DNA of 9,631 bases, from assembly GCA_013001805.1 (NCBI GenBank), contig JABDLW010000092.1:1-9631 (forward strand). The letters are read 5' to 3'. Every line of letters starts with the position of its first letter. Within the stretch, counting starts at the first letter, position 1. A program made the position numbers and the translations under genes. This DNA comes from Saprospiraceae bacterium (lineage in GTDB: Bacteria; Bacteroidota; Bacteroidia; Chitinophagales; Saprospiraceae). The notes beneath the pieces were generated by a model, which saw only the letters and a program-made list of their open reading frames with translations, searched no databases and was not told where the DNA came from. Positions 1 through 5,906 of this stretch are shown here, piece by piece.

Positions 1-1242
1 ATGGTAGACACCTGTGCGGCCGAATTTCAAGCGCAAACTCCTTATTTCTACTCCACCTTTGACACAGAAAATGAAAGTAAACGCAGTGATAAAAAGAAAA
101 TAATTGTACTGGGAAGTGGGCCAAATCGTATAGGACAAGGCATCGAATTTGATTACTGCTGTGTGCATGGTGTCCTGGCCATCAAAGAAGCGGGTTACGA
201 AGCCATTATGATCAATTGCAATCCGGAGACCGTTTCGACCGATTTTGATGTCGCTGACAAGCTTTATTTTGAACCCGTTTTTTGGGAGCATATCGAAGAA
301 ATCATAGAACTCGAACAACCTGAGTGGGTTATCGTGCAATTAGGTGGCCAAACGGCTTTAAAACTGGCCGAGAAATTCCATGAGAAAGGGATAAAGATCT
401 TTGGTACTGGATATGATGCTTTGGATCTGGCGGAAGATCGCGGTAGATTTTCGGATATGCTCAAGGAACTGGATATACCATACCCAAACTACGGTGTTGC
501 TGACACCGCAGATGAGGCCTTGAAAATCGCGTCTGAAATTAATTATCCAGTGCTGGTCCGACCTTCATATGTTCTTGGTGGTCAACGAATGCGCATCGTG
601 ATTAACGATGAAGAACTTGAGCGAAGCGTACTTAGCATCTTTAAACACTTGCCGGATAACAAAGTTCTGATTGATCAGTTTCTGGAAAGGGCCAGAGAGG
701 CAGAAATTGATGCCATATGTGACGGGGAAGATGTGCATATTATGGGAATCATGGAACACATTGAGCCCGCAGGAATTCATTCAGGTGACAGTTCCGCAGT
801 ATTACCTCCTTACAGCCTGTCCGATCTTGCGATCACCACGATGATAGCCTATACGAAAAGGTTAGCCAAGGCTCTTTCGACAGTAGGATTGATAAACATT
901 CAGTTTGCAATCAAAGACGATAAAGTTTACGTCATTGAGGCCAACCCCCGGGCATCTCGCACTACCCCATTCATCGCTAAAGCTTATGGCATACCATACT
1001 TAAATATTGCTACCAAAATTATGATTGGCAGTAAGAAATTAAAAGACTTTGAAATGGTCAATCAACTGGACGGATATGCGATTAAAGTGCCGGTTTTCTC
1101 TTTTAATAAGTTTCCAAATGTCGATAAAGAATTGGGTCCGGAGATGAAGAGCACGGGTGAAGCGATTCGTTTTATAAAAGACTTGAAAGATCCTTTTTTC
1201 AGAGAAATGGACAAACAGAGGAACATGTATCTTGCCAGATAG
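1..1242 (+). CDS. carB: Carbamoyl-phosphate synthase large subunit, C-terminal part (5' end outside window)
   Basis: This is the second (carbamoyl-phosphate-forming) half of CarB, which uses two ATP and ammonia from the small subunit to make carbamoyl phosphate for pyrimidine and arginine synthesis in the cytosol. The visible 413 residues begin at the conserved VDTCAAEF linker between the two halves, so the ATG at base 1 is an internal methionine and the gene starts upstream of the window. Seen in order: the pre-ATP-grasp nucleotide fold with GPNRIGQGIEFDY (residues 41-52), NPETVSTDFD (74-83), AEDRGRF (144-150), the ATP-grasp strand VRPSYVLGG (186-194), EIDAICDGE (235-243), MEHIEPAGIHSGDS (251-264) and the metal-binding VIEANPRASR (311-320). 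The protein stops about 28 residues after STGE (384-387), with no MGS-like allosteric domain, whereas E. coli CarB continues for well over 100 residues. From memory, short CarB proteins of about 940-950 residues are normal in Bacteroidota, so I read this as a natural end rather than a truncation. Confidence 0.96.
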   Translation: MVDTCAAEFQAQTPYFYSTFDTENESKRSDKKKIIVLGSGPNRIGQGIEFDYCCVHGVLAIKEAGYEAIMINCNPETVSTDFDVADKLYFEPVFWEHIEEIIELEQPEWVIVQLGGQTALKLAEKFHEKGIKIFGTGYDALDLAEDRGRFSDMLKELDIPYPNYGVADTADEALKIASEINYPVLVRPSYVLGGQRMRIVINDEELERSVLSIFKHLPDNKVLIDQFLERAREAEIDAICDGEDVHIMGIMEHIEPAGIHSGDSSAVLPPYSLSDLAITTMIAYTKRLAKALSTVGLINIQFAIKDDKVYVIEANPRASRTTPFIAKAYGIPYLNIATKIMIGSKKLKDFEMVNQLDGYAIKVPVFSFNKFPNVDKELGPEMKSTGEAIRFIKDLKDPFFREMDKQRNMYLAR

Positions 1243-1336
1243 AGCTAGGTTAGCCGCGATATTTCTTTGCTCGCCATGATCAAAGTTTTAACCCATTGCT
1301 GAGGAGCACGTATTGCAATGCAAAATTTTTGAGGGT

Positions 1337-2110
1337 ATGAAAACAAAGAAAGAAATCGTAGAAAATTGGCTTCCCCGGTATAGTGGTACCGCTTTGGAGG
1401 ATTTTGGGGAGTACATTATTTTGGTCAATTTTAACCGATACGTGGAGCTATTTGCTGAATGGCATGGTGTTCCGGTAAGGGGAGAGGGTAGAGCAATGAC
1501 CAGTGCTACAGCTGAAAACATTACGATTATAAATTTCGGCATGGGTAGTCCAAATGCAGGCACAATTGTGGATCTGATCACCGCTGTGAGCCCTAAGGCT
1601 GCTTTATTCCTGGGAAAATGCGGTGGTCTAAAAACAGGCAAAAATCACGTTGGAGATCTGATCTTACCCATTGCCGCAATAAGGGGTGAAGGAACATCAA
1701 ATGATTATTTACCCCCAGAGGTACCGGCATTGCCGGCATTTGCATTGCAAAAAGCCATTTCAACCACCATACGGGATTATAACCGTGATTATTGGACCGG
1801 TACGGTTTATACCACCAATAAACGAGTTTGGGAACACCGTGAAGATTTTAAGGAATACCTGTCCACCTTGAGGCCTATTGCCATTGATATGGAAACCGCG
1901 ACTATTTTTGTCGCCGCATTTAAAAATCAAATTCCTGCCGGAGCACTACTGTTGGTATCAGATATGCCGATGGTGCCTGAAGGGGTAAAAACAGATGAAA
2001 GTGACCGGGAAGTGACAGGTAATTTTGTCAACCTACATCTTAAAATTGGCATTGATAGTTTAAAACAGTTGATTAATAACTCCCTAACTGTTAAGCATTT
2101 GAAATTTTAG
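1337..2110 (+). CDS. amn: AMP nucleosidase, short form
   Basis: Cytosolic enzyme of the PNP/UDP phosphorylase superfamily, predicted to hydrolyse AMP to adenine and ribose 5-phosphate. Counting from the ATG at 1337 (257 residues): GMGSP (68-72), GKCGGL (93-98), the long conserved stretch starting RGEGTSNDYLPPE (116-128), YWTGTVYTTN (152-161), DMETAT (184-189) and VSD (207-209), whose Asp is the expected acid. E. coli Amn is about 484 residues with an N-terminal regulatory domain; here only the catalytic domain is present, the form I recall for Bacteroidota. The ATG at 1337 was chosen because the family begins close to MKTKxEIVxNWLPRY. The frame is also open from TTG 1313, which has a GAGGAG at 1301-1306 at good spacing, so an eight-residue extension is possible. 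It lies 94 bases downstream of carB in the same direction and ends convergently with gldH. AMP nucleosidase is quite certain at family level; true substrate preference is not shown by sequence. Confidence 0.93.
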   Translation: MKTKKEIVENWLPRYSGTALEDFGEYIILVNFNRYVELFAEWHGVPVRGEGRAMTSATAENITIINFGMGSPNAGTIVDLITAVSPKAALFLGKCGGLKTGKNHVGDLILPIAAIRGEGTSNDYLPPEVPALPAFALQKAISTTIRDYNRDYWTGTVYTTNKRVWEHREDFKEYLSTLRPIAIDMETATIFVAAFKNQIPAGALLLVSDMPMVPEGVKTDESDREVTGNFVNLHLKIGIDSLKQLINNSLTVKHLKF

Positions 2111-2129
2111 CCACCATGCACCTTTGCCC

Positions 2130-2597
2130 CTACCATGGTTTGCGATCTAAGAAAAAATTGATCTTTTCAATCCCATTTATGGGATTTTCACGCATATATT
2201 GTAGAATTCTAAAGGTATGCTGACCTATCCGGTCAAATCTTGCATTTTCCTGCAGTTGAATTCCTACCTGGCAATGAGATCCTGAGCAACGTCCAAACCA
2301 TATTCCTGTGTGATCAGCCAACTCGATCGGCAAGGTTTGGGAGACCGTCTCTCCATCAGGAAAATCTGTTAATATCTTTATGTATAGATTCTGAAATGCA
2401 AAATCCGTGCTGTGTTTCACCTCAAGCCCAATGTCATAACGTGAGGTAGTGTCAGCGATGTCTAAGGAATAAGTCAAGGTATCATCATACGACCACACCC
2501 CATTAGAAATTGGCTGATTGCCGTAATAAAAATGTGATTTACCACACGAAATAAGTAAAAGAAAAAAGGCAAAATAAAGACCTGGAAATCGGATCAT
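2130..2597 (-). CDS. gldH: Gliding motility lipoprotein GldH
   Basis: Predicted lipoprotein of the Bacteroidota gliding apparatus, which in Flavobacterium is tied to the type IX secretion system; the biochemical role of GldH is not known. The 155 residues start with a type II signal peptide: a short MIRF start, a hydrophobic run at 7-16 and a lipobox LISC with the lipidated Cys at 18. The mature part is beta-rich and has family features: SNGVWSYDDTL (31-41), YDIGLEVKHSTDFAFQNLYI (54-73), FPDGETVSQTLPIELADHTGIW (79-100) and a C-terminal MRENPINGIEKINFFL (135-150). Its start codon overlaps the dnaJ stop as ATGA at 2597-2594, so translation is probably coupled to dnaJ. Two cysteines (104 and 109, in FGRCSGSHCQ) sit where I recall the family having a Gly-rich turn without cysteines. 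Family assignment rests on motif pattern and length; moderate to high confidence. Confidence 0.82.
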   Translation of the reverse strand: MIRFPGLYFAFFLLLISCGKSHFYYGNQPISNGVWSYDDTLTYSLDIADTTSRYDIGLEVKHSTDFAFQNLYIKILTDFPDGETVSQTLPIELADHTGIWFGRCSGSHCQVGIQLQENARFDRIGQHTFRILQYMRENPINGIEKINFFLDRKPW

Positions 2598-3748
2598 GAA
2601 TTGAAATAGTCTTTCATCTTCTCGAAGAAGCCTTTATCTGTTTTCCCCGGATGAGGTGTAAAGTTGGCTGAAGTTTTAAGTTTTTCCAGAATGCTCTTTT
2701 CATCCGCCGAAAGTTTTTTTGGTGTCCAGACGCTCACATGTATTAATTGATCTCCTTTCTGGTAACTTTGAACCACGGGAAGTCCTTTCTCCTTAAGTCG
2801 AAATATCTTACCACCTTGAGTCCCAGCCGGAATTTTAATTTTAACCATGCCTCCGATCGTCGGCACTTCCACCGAGGTTCCTAGTGCAGCATCGGCAAAA
2901 TTCAAATACAAATCATAAATAACATTAGCTCCATCTCTCTTCAGATATTCATGCGGCTTTTCCTCAATGTTAATCAACAAATCACCAGATGGTCCTCCAC
3001 GCTGTCCGATATTGCCGTGACCACGCATGGACAATTGCATCCCCTCTTCAACACCGGCAGGAATTTCGATCTCTATCGTTTTGTCATTATAAGTCCTGCC
3101 TTCACCCTGGCATGTGGTACATTTCGATGTAATCACCTGGCCACTTCCGTTGCAACTCGGACAAGCTGATGTTGTTTGCATTTGTCCTAAGAAAGTGCTC
3201 CTTACCTGACGTATATAACCCGACCCCTTGCAGGTACCACAGGTTGAAACAGATCCACTATCTTTTGCACCGCTTCCTTGACAACTGGCGCATTTTACCT
3301 GCTTTTTGACTTTTATTTTTTTGGTAGTTCCTTCGGCGATCTCCTCAAGTGATAGACTCACTTTGATGCGTAGATTTGAACCACGTGTACCTCCACCACG
3401 ACGACTCCGTCCTCCGCCTGATCCTCCAAAGAAGGTATCAAAAGGACTTCCTCCAAAGATATCACTGAACTGATCCATGATATCATCCATGCTCATTCCT
3501 CCACCTCCAAATCCACCATTGCCTGAGACTCCTGCGTGTCCAAATCGGTCATAGCGGGCTCTCTTATCCGGATCGCTTAAGACTTCATAAGCCTCGGCAG
3601 CCTCTTTAAATTTATCTTCCGCAGCTTTATCCCCTGGATTCTTATCGGGATGAAACTGCAGTGCCGTCTTTCTATAGGCTTTTTTTATTACCGCGGCATC
3701 AGCACTTTTGGCCACACCAAGGATTTCATAGTAATCTCTTTTACTCAT
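2594..3748 (-). CDS. dnaJ: Chaperone protein DnaJ (class A J-protein)
   Basis: Co-chaperone that delivers unfolded clients to DnaK and stimulates its ATPase, in the cytosol. All class A parts are present in the 384 residues: J-domain at 1-70 with the HPD triad at 33-35; a Gly/Phe-rich linker at about 74-124, here with GGFGGGGMSMDDIMDQF; the central zinc domain with four CxxCxGxG repeats at 153-160, 170-177, 196-203 and 210-217; and two C-terminal substrate-binding domains followed by a short tail. The length is typical. The start ATG is 11 bases after the grpE stop, in an A-rich context without a strong Shine-Dalgarno, and the stop TGA overlaps the gldH start. The order grpE-dnaJ-gldH suggests one transcript. 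dnaK is not in the window. Confidence 0.98.
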   Translation of the reverse strand: MSKRDYYEILGVAKSADAAVIKKAYRKTALQFHPDKNPGDKAAEDKFKEAAEAYEVLSDPDKRARYDRFGHAGVSGNGGFGGGGMSMDDIMDQFSDIFGGSPFDTFFGGSGGGRSRRGGGTRGSNLRIKVSLSLEEIAEGTTKKIKVKKQVKCASCQGSGAKDSGSVSTCGTCKGSGYIRQVRSTFLGQMQTTSACPSCNGSGQVITSKCTTCQGEGRTYNDKTIEIEIPAGVEEGMQLSMRGHGNIGQRGGPSGDLLINIEEKPHEYLKRDGANVIYDLYLNFADAALGTSVEVPTIGGMVKIKIPAGTQGGKIFRLKEKGLPVVQSYQKGDQLIHVSVWTPKKLSADEKSILEKLKTSANFTPHPGKTDKGFFEKMKDYFNS

Positions 3749-3759
3749 GCTTTTCTATT

Positions 3760-4287
3760 TCATTCGCCGATTACCACCTTGGCATGTCGAATAATTTTGT
3801 CATTTAGGAAATAGCCCTTTTCTATATGATCGATGATCTTATTTTTCATCTTTTCATCTTTTACCGGCACCTTAGTAATCGCCTCATGCAGCTCAGGGTC
3901 AAATTCGGTCTCTCCGATATCCATTGCTTTCAGTCCCTTGGATTCAAGAATTTGATTTAGCTTTTGATATACTAATGATACGCCCTCACTAAAGGTTTCC
4001 GCACTTGTAGGGTCATCAGCGTTTTTCTTGGCCCGGTCAAAATCATCGAGTACTGGTAGCAATCTAACCACCAAGTCTTCAGACGCAGTCCTAATTAGAT
4101 CGAGCCGCTCGCGTGCGGTCCTTTTTTTATAATTATCAAACTCGGCAAAAAGCCTTAAATACTTATCCTTAAGTTCACTAACCTCATTGGTATCTTCCGA
4201 ATTGGCGCCGTCGGTTGATTTTGTTTCTACCTGATCCTGAGTGCCATTTTTGTCGCTCTTATCTGCCAATTTCTTCTTTTTTGACAT
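3760..4287 (-). CDS. grpE: Nucleotide exchange factor GrpE
   Basis: Homodimeric nucleotide exchange factor that releases ADP from DnaK and so works in the same cycle as DnaJ. The 175 residues open with a charged, probably disordered segment (1-36, Lys, Asp, Ser and Thr rich), then a long coiled-coil helix with FDNYKKRTARER (50-61) and LLPVLDDFDRAKK (77-88), and finish in the C-terminal beta domain with FDPELHEAI (129-137) and GYFLNDKIIRHAKVVIG (158-174). These are the standard GrpE landmarks, and the length is usual. It lies 82 bases downstream of the flippase-like gene, which is enough space for its own promoter, and 11 bases upstream of dnaJ. No CIRCE-type inverted repeat is visible upstream, so HrcA control is not supported by the sequence. 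Confidence 0.97.
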   Translation of the reverse strand: MSKKKKLADKSDKNGTQDQVETKSTDGANSEDTNEVSELKDKYLRLFAEFDNYKKRTARERLDLIRTASEDLVVRLLPVLDDFDRAKKNADDPTSAETFSEGVSLVYQKLNQILESKGLKAMDIGETEFDPELHEAITKVPVKDEKMKNKIIDHIEKGYFLNDKIIRHAKVVIGE

Positions 4288-4321
4288 ACTGCTTTATCTT
4301 ATTTTGTTGCATTTATCATTC

Positions 4322-4349
4322 TCAATTTACCTGCCATCTCCATATTCAA
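4322..4349 (-). promoter_or_regulatory. Possible Bacteroidota-type promoter for grpE-dnaJ-gldH
   Basis: Reading the minus strand, TTG (4349-4347), 17 bases, then TAAATTGA (4329-4322) resembles the Bacteroidota primary-sigma pattern TTTG/TTG with TAnnTTTG, about 34 bases before the grpE ATG. The -7 element matches four of the six fixed positions, so this is only the best candidate in the 82-base gap. Confidence 0.25.
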
Positions 4350-4369
4350 GCCATTTTGTCAGTCCATTT

Positions 4370-5521
4370 TCATTTCTCTGTCATGCCTGGTGTCCTTGCA
4401 GAATCTGCAGGTGGCCTGTTCTGGAGCTGCTTTTCTCTAAGCCTCTGCGCTTTCCGTTCTTTAATGATCGTTCTCAACCACTGGGGTATTATTATAATGC
4501 CCATGAGTAAGAAAAAATAATAAGCCATTAACCTCCAAATCGAAGCAACGACCAAACTAATCCCCTTTGGCACGTAATCAGCCAGCATACTGCCAAATAA
4601 TAGCTCCGCTAAACCTGCTCCTCCGGGCGTTGGAGTGAGTGCCATCATGACAAACATGGTCTGAATCCTGGCATATAGTTCCAGTATGGATTCAAATCTG
4701 ATCGGAACGGATTTGGTTATTCCCATAATCAGACTAATGATCAGCAAAAAGCGACAAGACCAGGCACCGACAGTGGTCAAAAAAGCACTAATATGGTATC
4801 GCGTGTTCTGTTGCAGTAGCGCTTTCGAGGTAATGACAATATCTTCACCAAGTTGTTCCAGGTTTTTGCGGAATCTCTTCAAAATTTTGATCCTGCTTAA
4901 ATAAAGCGATAGTCTTTTAAGTGACTGTGGCCTTACAAATAAACCATAGGAGAAAAACAGTCCATATAAAAACATAATGCAATAAGCAGAAAGCAATGTA
5001 GCCTCCCAACCACCAAATGCTTGCTTTCCCGGACCCAGTACATCTGCTCCAAATACCAGAACCCAAAGCGGGACACAGATCAGAAAAAAAAGCGTGTCAA
5101 GGACCACCGTATAAATCACAATGGCTGTGGTTTTTGCGGCTCCGATCTTCTCTTGTGAGAGAATGAATAAGGCAACAGCACTACCACCCACATTGGTTGG
5201 TGAAACGGCAGAACTAAACTCCCAAATGAATATGAGTTGTATACATTTTAAAAACGAGAAACTGTTATCCGATAAAATCCGGAGCCGGAGTGCATAAAAA
5301 GAAATACGAGCCAATAAAAACAGAAGTGCAAGTAGGAGAAAGAGTAATGTTCCGGTACTCCAATCAATTTTTTCAAATTCATGTGGATCAAATTGTCGAA
5401 AGAACAAAACTGCGACAACGGTAATACCTAAAATAACCGGCAATATTGCTTTGGTCAAATCAAAGGATTGTAGAGCCTTCCTTTCTTCCTTTTCTGAATA
5501 CCGCCTTTTCCTTCTTGCCAT
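4370..5521 (-). CDS. Flippase-like integral membrane protein (LPG_synthase_TM / UPF0104 family)
   Basis: Polytopic inner-membrane protein of the family that includes the membrane part of MprF and AglD-like proteins; members are thought to move or help make lipid-linked molecules, but the substrate here is unknown. The 383 residues have a basic N-terminus (MARRKRR), about seven to eight hydrophobic segments (roughly 25-42, 57-80, 94-120, 130-157, 176-196, 248-267, 285-310 and 320-346) and a basic, polar C-terminal tail (350-383). The two family signatures are clear: SSAVSPTNVGGSAVALF (103-119) and the second half-site ALTPTPGGAGLAELLF (294-309). There is no C-terminal lysyl-transferase domain, so it is not a full MprF. 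It is the first gene of the leftward block, 82 bases before grpE, and starts at the edge of the divergent intergenic region. Family is well supported; function is inference. Confidence 0.85.
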   Translation of the reverse strand: MARRKRRYSEKEERKALQSFDLTKAILPVILGITVVAVLFFRQFDPHEFEKIDWSTGTLLFLLLALLFLLARISFYALRLRILSDNSFSFLKCIQLIFIWEFSSAVSPTNVGGSAVALFILSQEKIGAAKTTAIVIYTVVLDTLFFLICVPLWVLVFGADVLGPGKQAFGGWEATLLSAYCIMFLYGLFFSYGLFVRPQSLKRLSLYLSRIKILKRFRKNLEQLGEDIVITSKALLQQNTRYHISAFLTTVGAWSCRFLLIISLIMGITKSVPIRFESILELYARIQTMFVMMALTPTPGGAGLAELLFGSMLADYVPKGISLVVASIWRLMAYYFFLLMGIIIIPQWLRTIIKERKAQRLREKQLQNRPPADSARTPGMTEK

Positions 5522-5654
5522 ATCTATAATTACGAGGGCTCTAAAGATAGTAAAGGATGTACCTCCCTATCTAAGATCTTGTTATTTTGTGAAGCATGAT
5601 TGTTTTTAGGAATGCGAAGTTAAAACTATTGACATACTAATTTTTGTTGCCGTT
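5522..5654. promoter_or_regulatory. Divergent intergenic region between the flippase-like gene and glsB
   Basis: The 133 bases between two divergent starts should hold promoters in both directions. On the minus strand TATCTTTA (5549-5542) matches five of the six fixed positions of the Bacteroidota -7 element, with TTAG (5574-5571) 21 bases upstream as a weak -33. On the plus strand the best I find is TTTG (5586-5589), 17 bases, TAGGAATG (5607-5614), which is poor. The sequence is AT-rich and contains no credible small ORF. Confidence 0.35.
5545..5572. repeat. Inverted repeat, possible operator
   Basis: AGATAG (5545-5550) is a perfect inverted match to CTATCT (5567-5572). Directly inside, GGA (5555-5557) and TCC (5564-5566) also pair, leaving a four-base bulge on the left and a six-base centre that contains GTAC. 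The element covers the candidate -7 element and most of the spacer of the flippase-like gene, a natural place for a repressor site. A six-base repeat of this kind can arise by chance in 130 bases. Confidence 0.25.
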
Positions 5655-5906
5655 ATGGATTGGATTTATATAATATTGGTTGGTGCACTGGCGGGCTGGA
5701 TTGGCAGTTTTCTTTTTAAGGGTTCGGGATCGGGCTTAATCTGGAATGTACTTTTAGGAGTCACTGGTGCAATAGTCGGAGGTTGGCTTTTTGAAAAATT
5801 GGATATTCAGGTTTCCGGTTTTTCCGGTTCGGTGCTTACCGCTGCCATTGGCGCCTTTGTGGTTTTATGGATTTATAGATTGATAGGTGGTGGGAGAAGA
5901 AAATGA
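5655..5906 (+). CDS. GlsB/YeaQ/YmgE family small membrane protein
   Basis: An 83-residue inner-membrane protein of the transglycosylase-associated (Transgly_assoc) family. Despite the family name no transglycosylase activity is established; members are often stress induced. It shows the standard three hydrophobic Gly-rich segments: about 3-21 with ILVGALAGWIGSFLFKG, 29-47 with LLGVTGAIVGGWLF, and 57-78 with SVLTAAIGAFVVLWIYRLIGG, ending in RRK. The ATG at 5655 gives the normal length. Upstream is AT-rich (TAATTTTTG) with no Shine-Dalgarno. Its last 20 bases overlap the start of the following VWA gene, so the two are probably co-transcribed. Family call is confident from pattern and size. Confidence 0.87.
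   Translation: MDWIYIILVGALAGWIGSFLFKGSGSGLIWNVLLGVTGAIVGGWLFEKLDIQVSGFSGSVLTAAIGAFVVLWIYRLIGGGRRK

Noticed and set aside
1..3. ATG at base 1 as the true start of a 413-residue protein
   Set aside because: The sequence begins inside the conserved linker between the two CarB halves, so this methionine is internal and the gene is cut by the window edge.
1150..1242. carB as a truncated pseudogene
   Set aside because: The second ATP-grasp half is intact and the short C-terminus matches what I recall as the normal end of CarB in Bacteroidota.
1246..1256. GCTA-GGT-TAGC mini-hairpin after carB
   Set aside because: A four-base stem without a T-run is too weak to call a terminator.
1720..1750. Short repeats of GGCATT/GCCGGCATT in amn
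   Set aside because: They encode the conserved PALPAFALQ part of the protein and are explained by codon choice.
2113..2139. ACCATG/CATGGT inverted repeat between amn and gldH as a terminator
   Set aside because: The stem is only six bases with a 15-base loop and no T-tract, and the right arm is itself part of a palindrome inside the gldH coding end.
4288..4369. CIRCE element upstream of grpE
   Set aside because: No TTAGCACTC-type inverted repeat is present in the 82-base gap.
4215..4520. Rightward open frame over the grpE start and flippase end
   Set aside because: It is antisense to well-supported coding sequence; its hydrophobic, Phe- and Ser-rich translation is what the complement of Lys- and Glu-rich genes gives.
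4370..5521. Full MprF lysyl-phosphatidylglycerol synthase
   Set aside because: Only the membrane domain is present; there is no C-terminal aminoacyl-transferase domain and the gene ends in a short basic tail.
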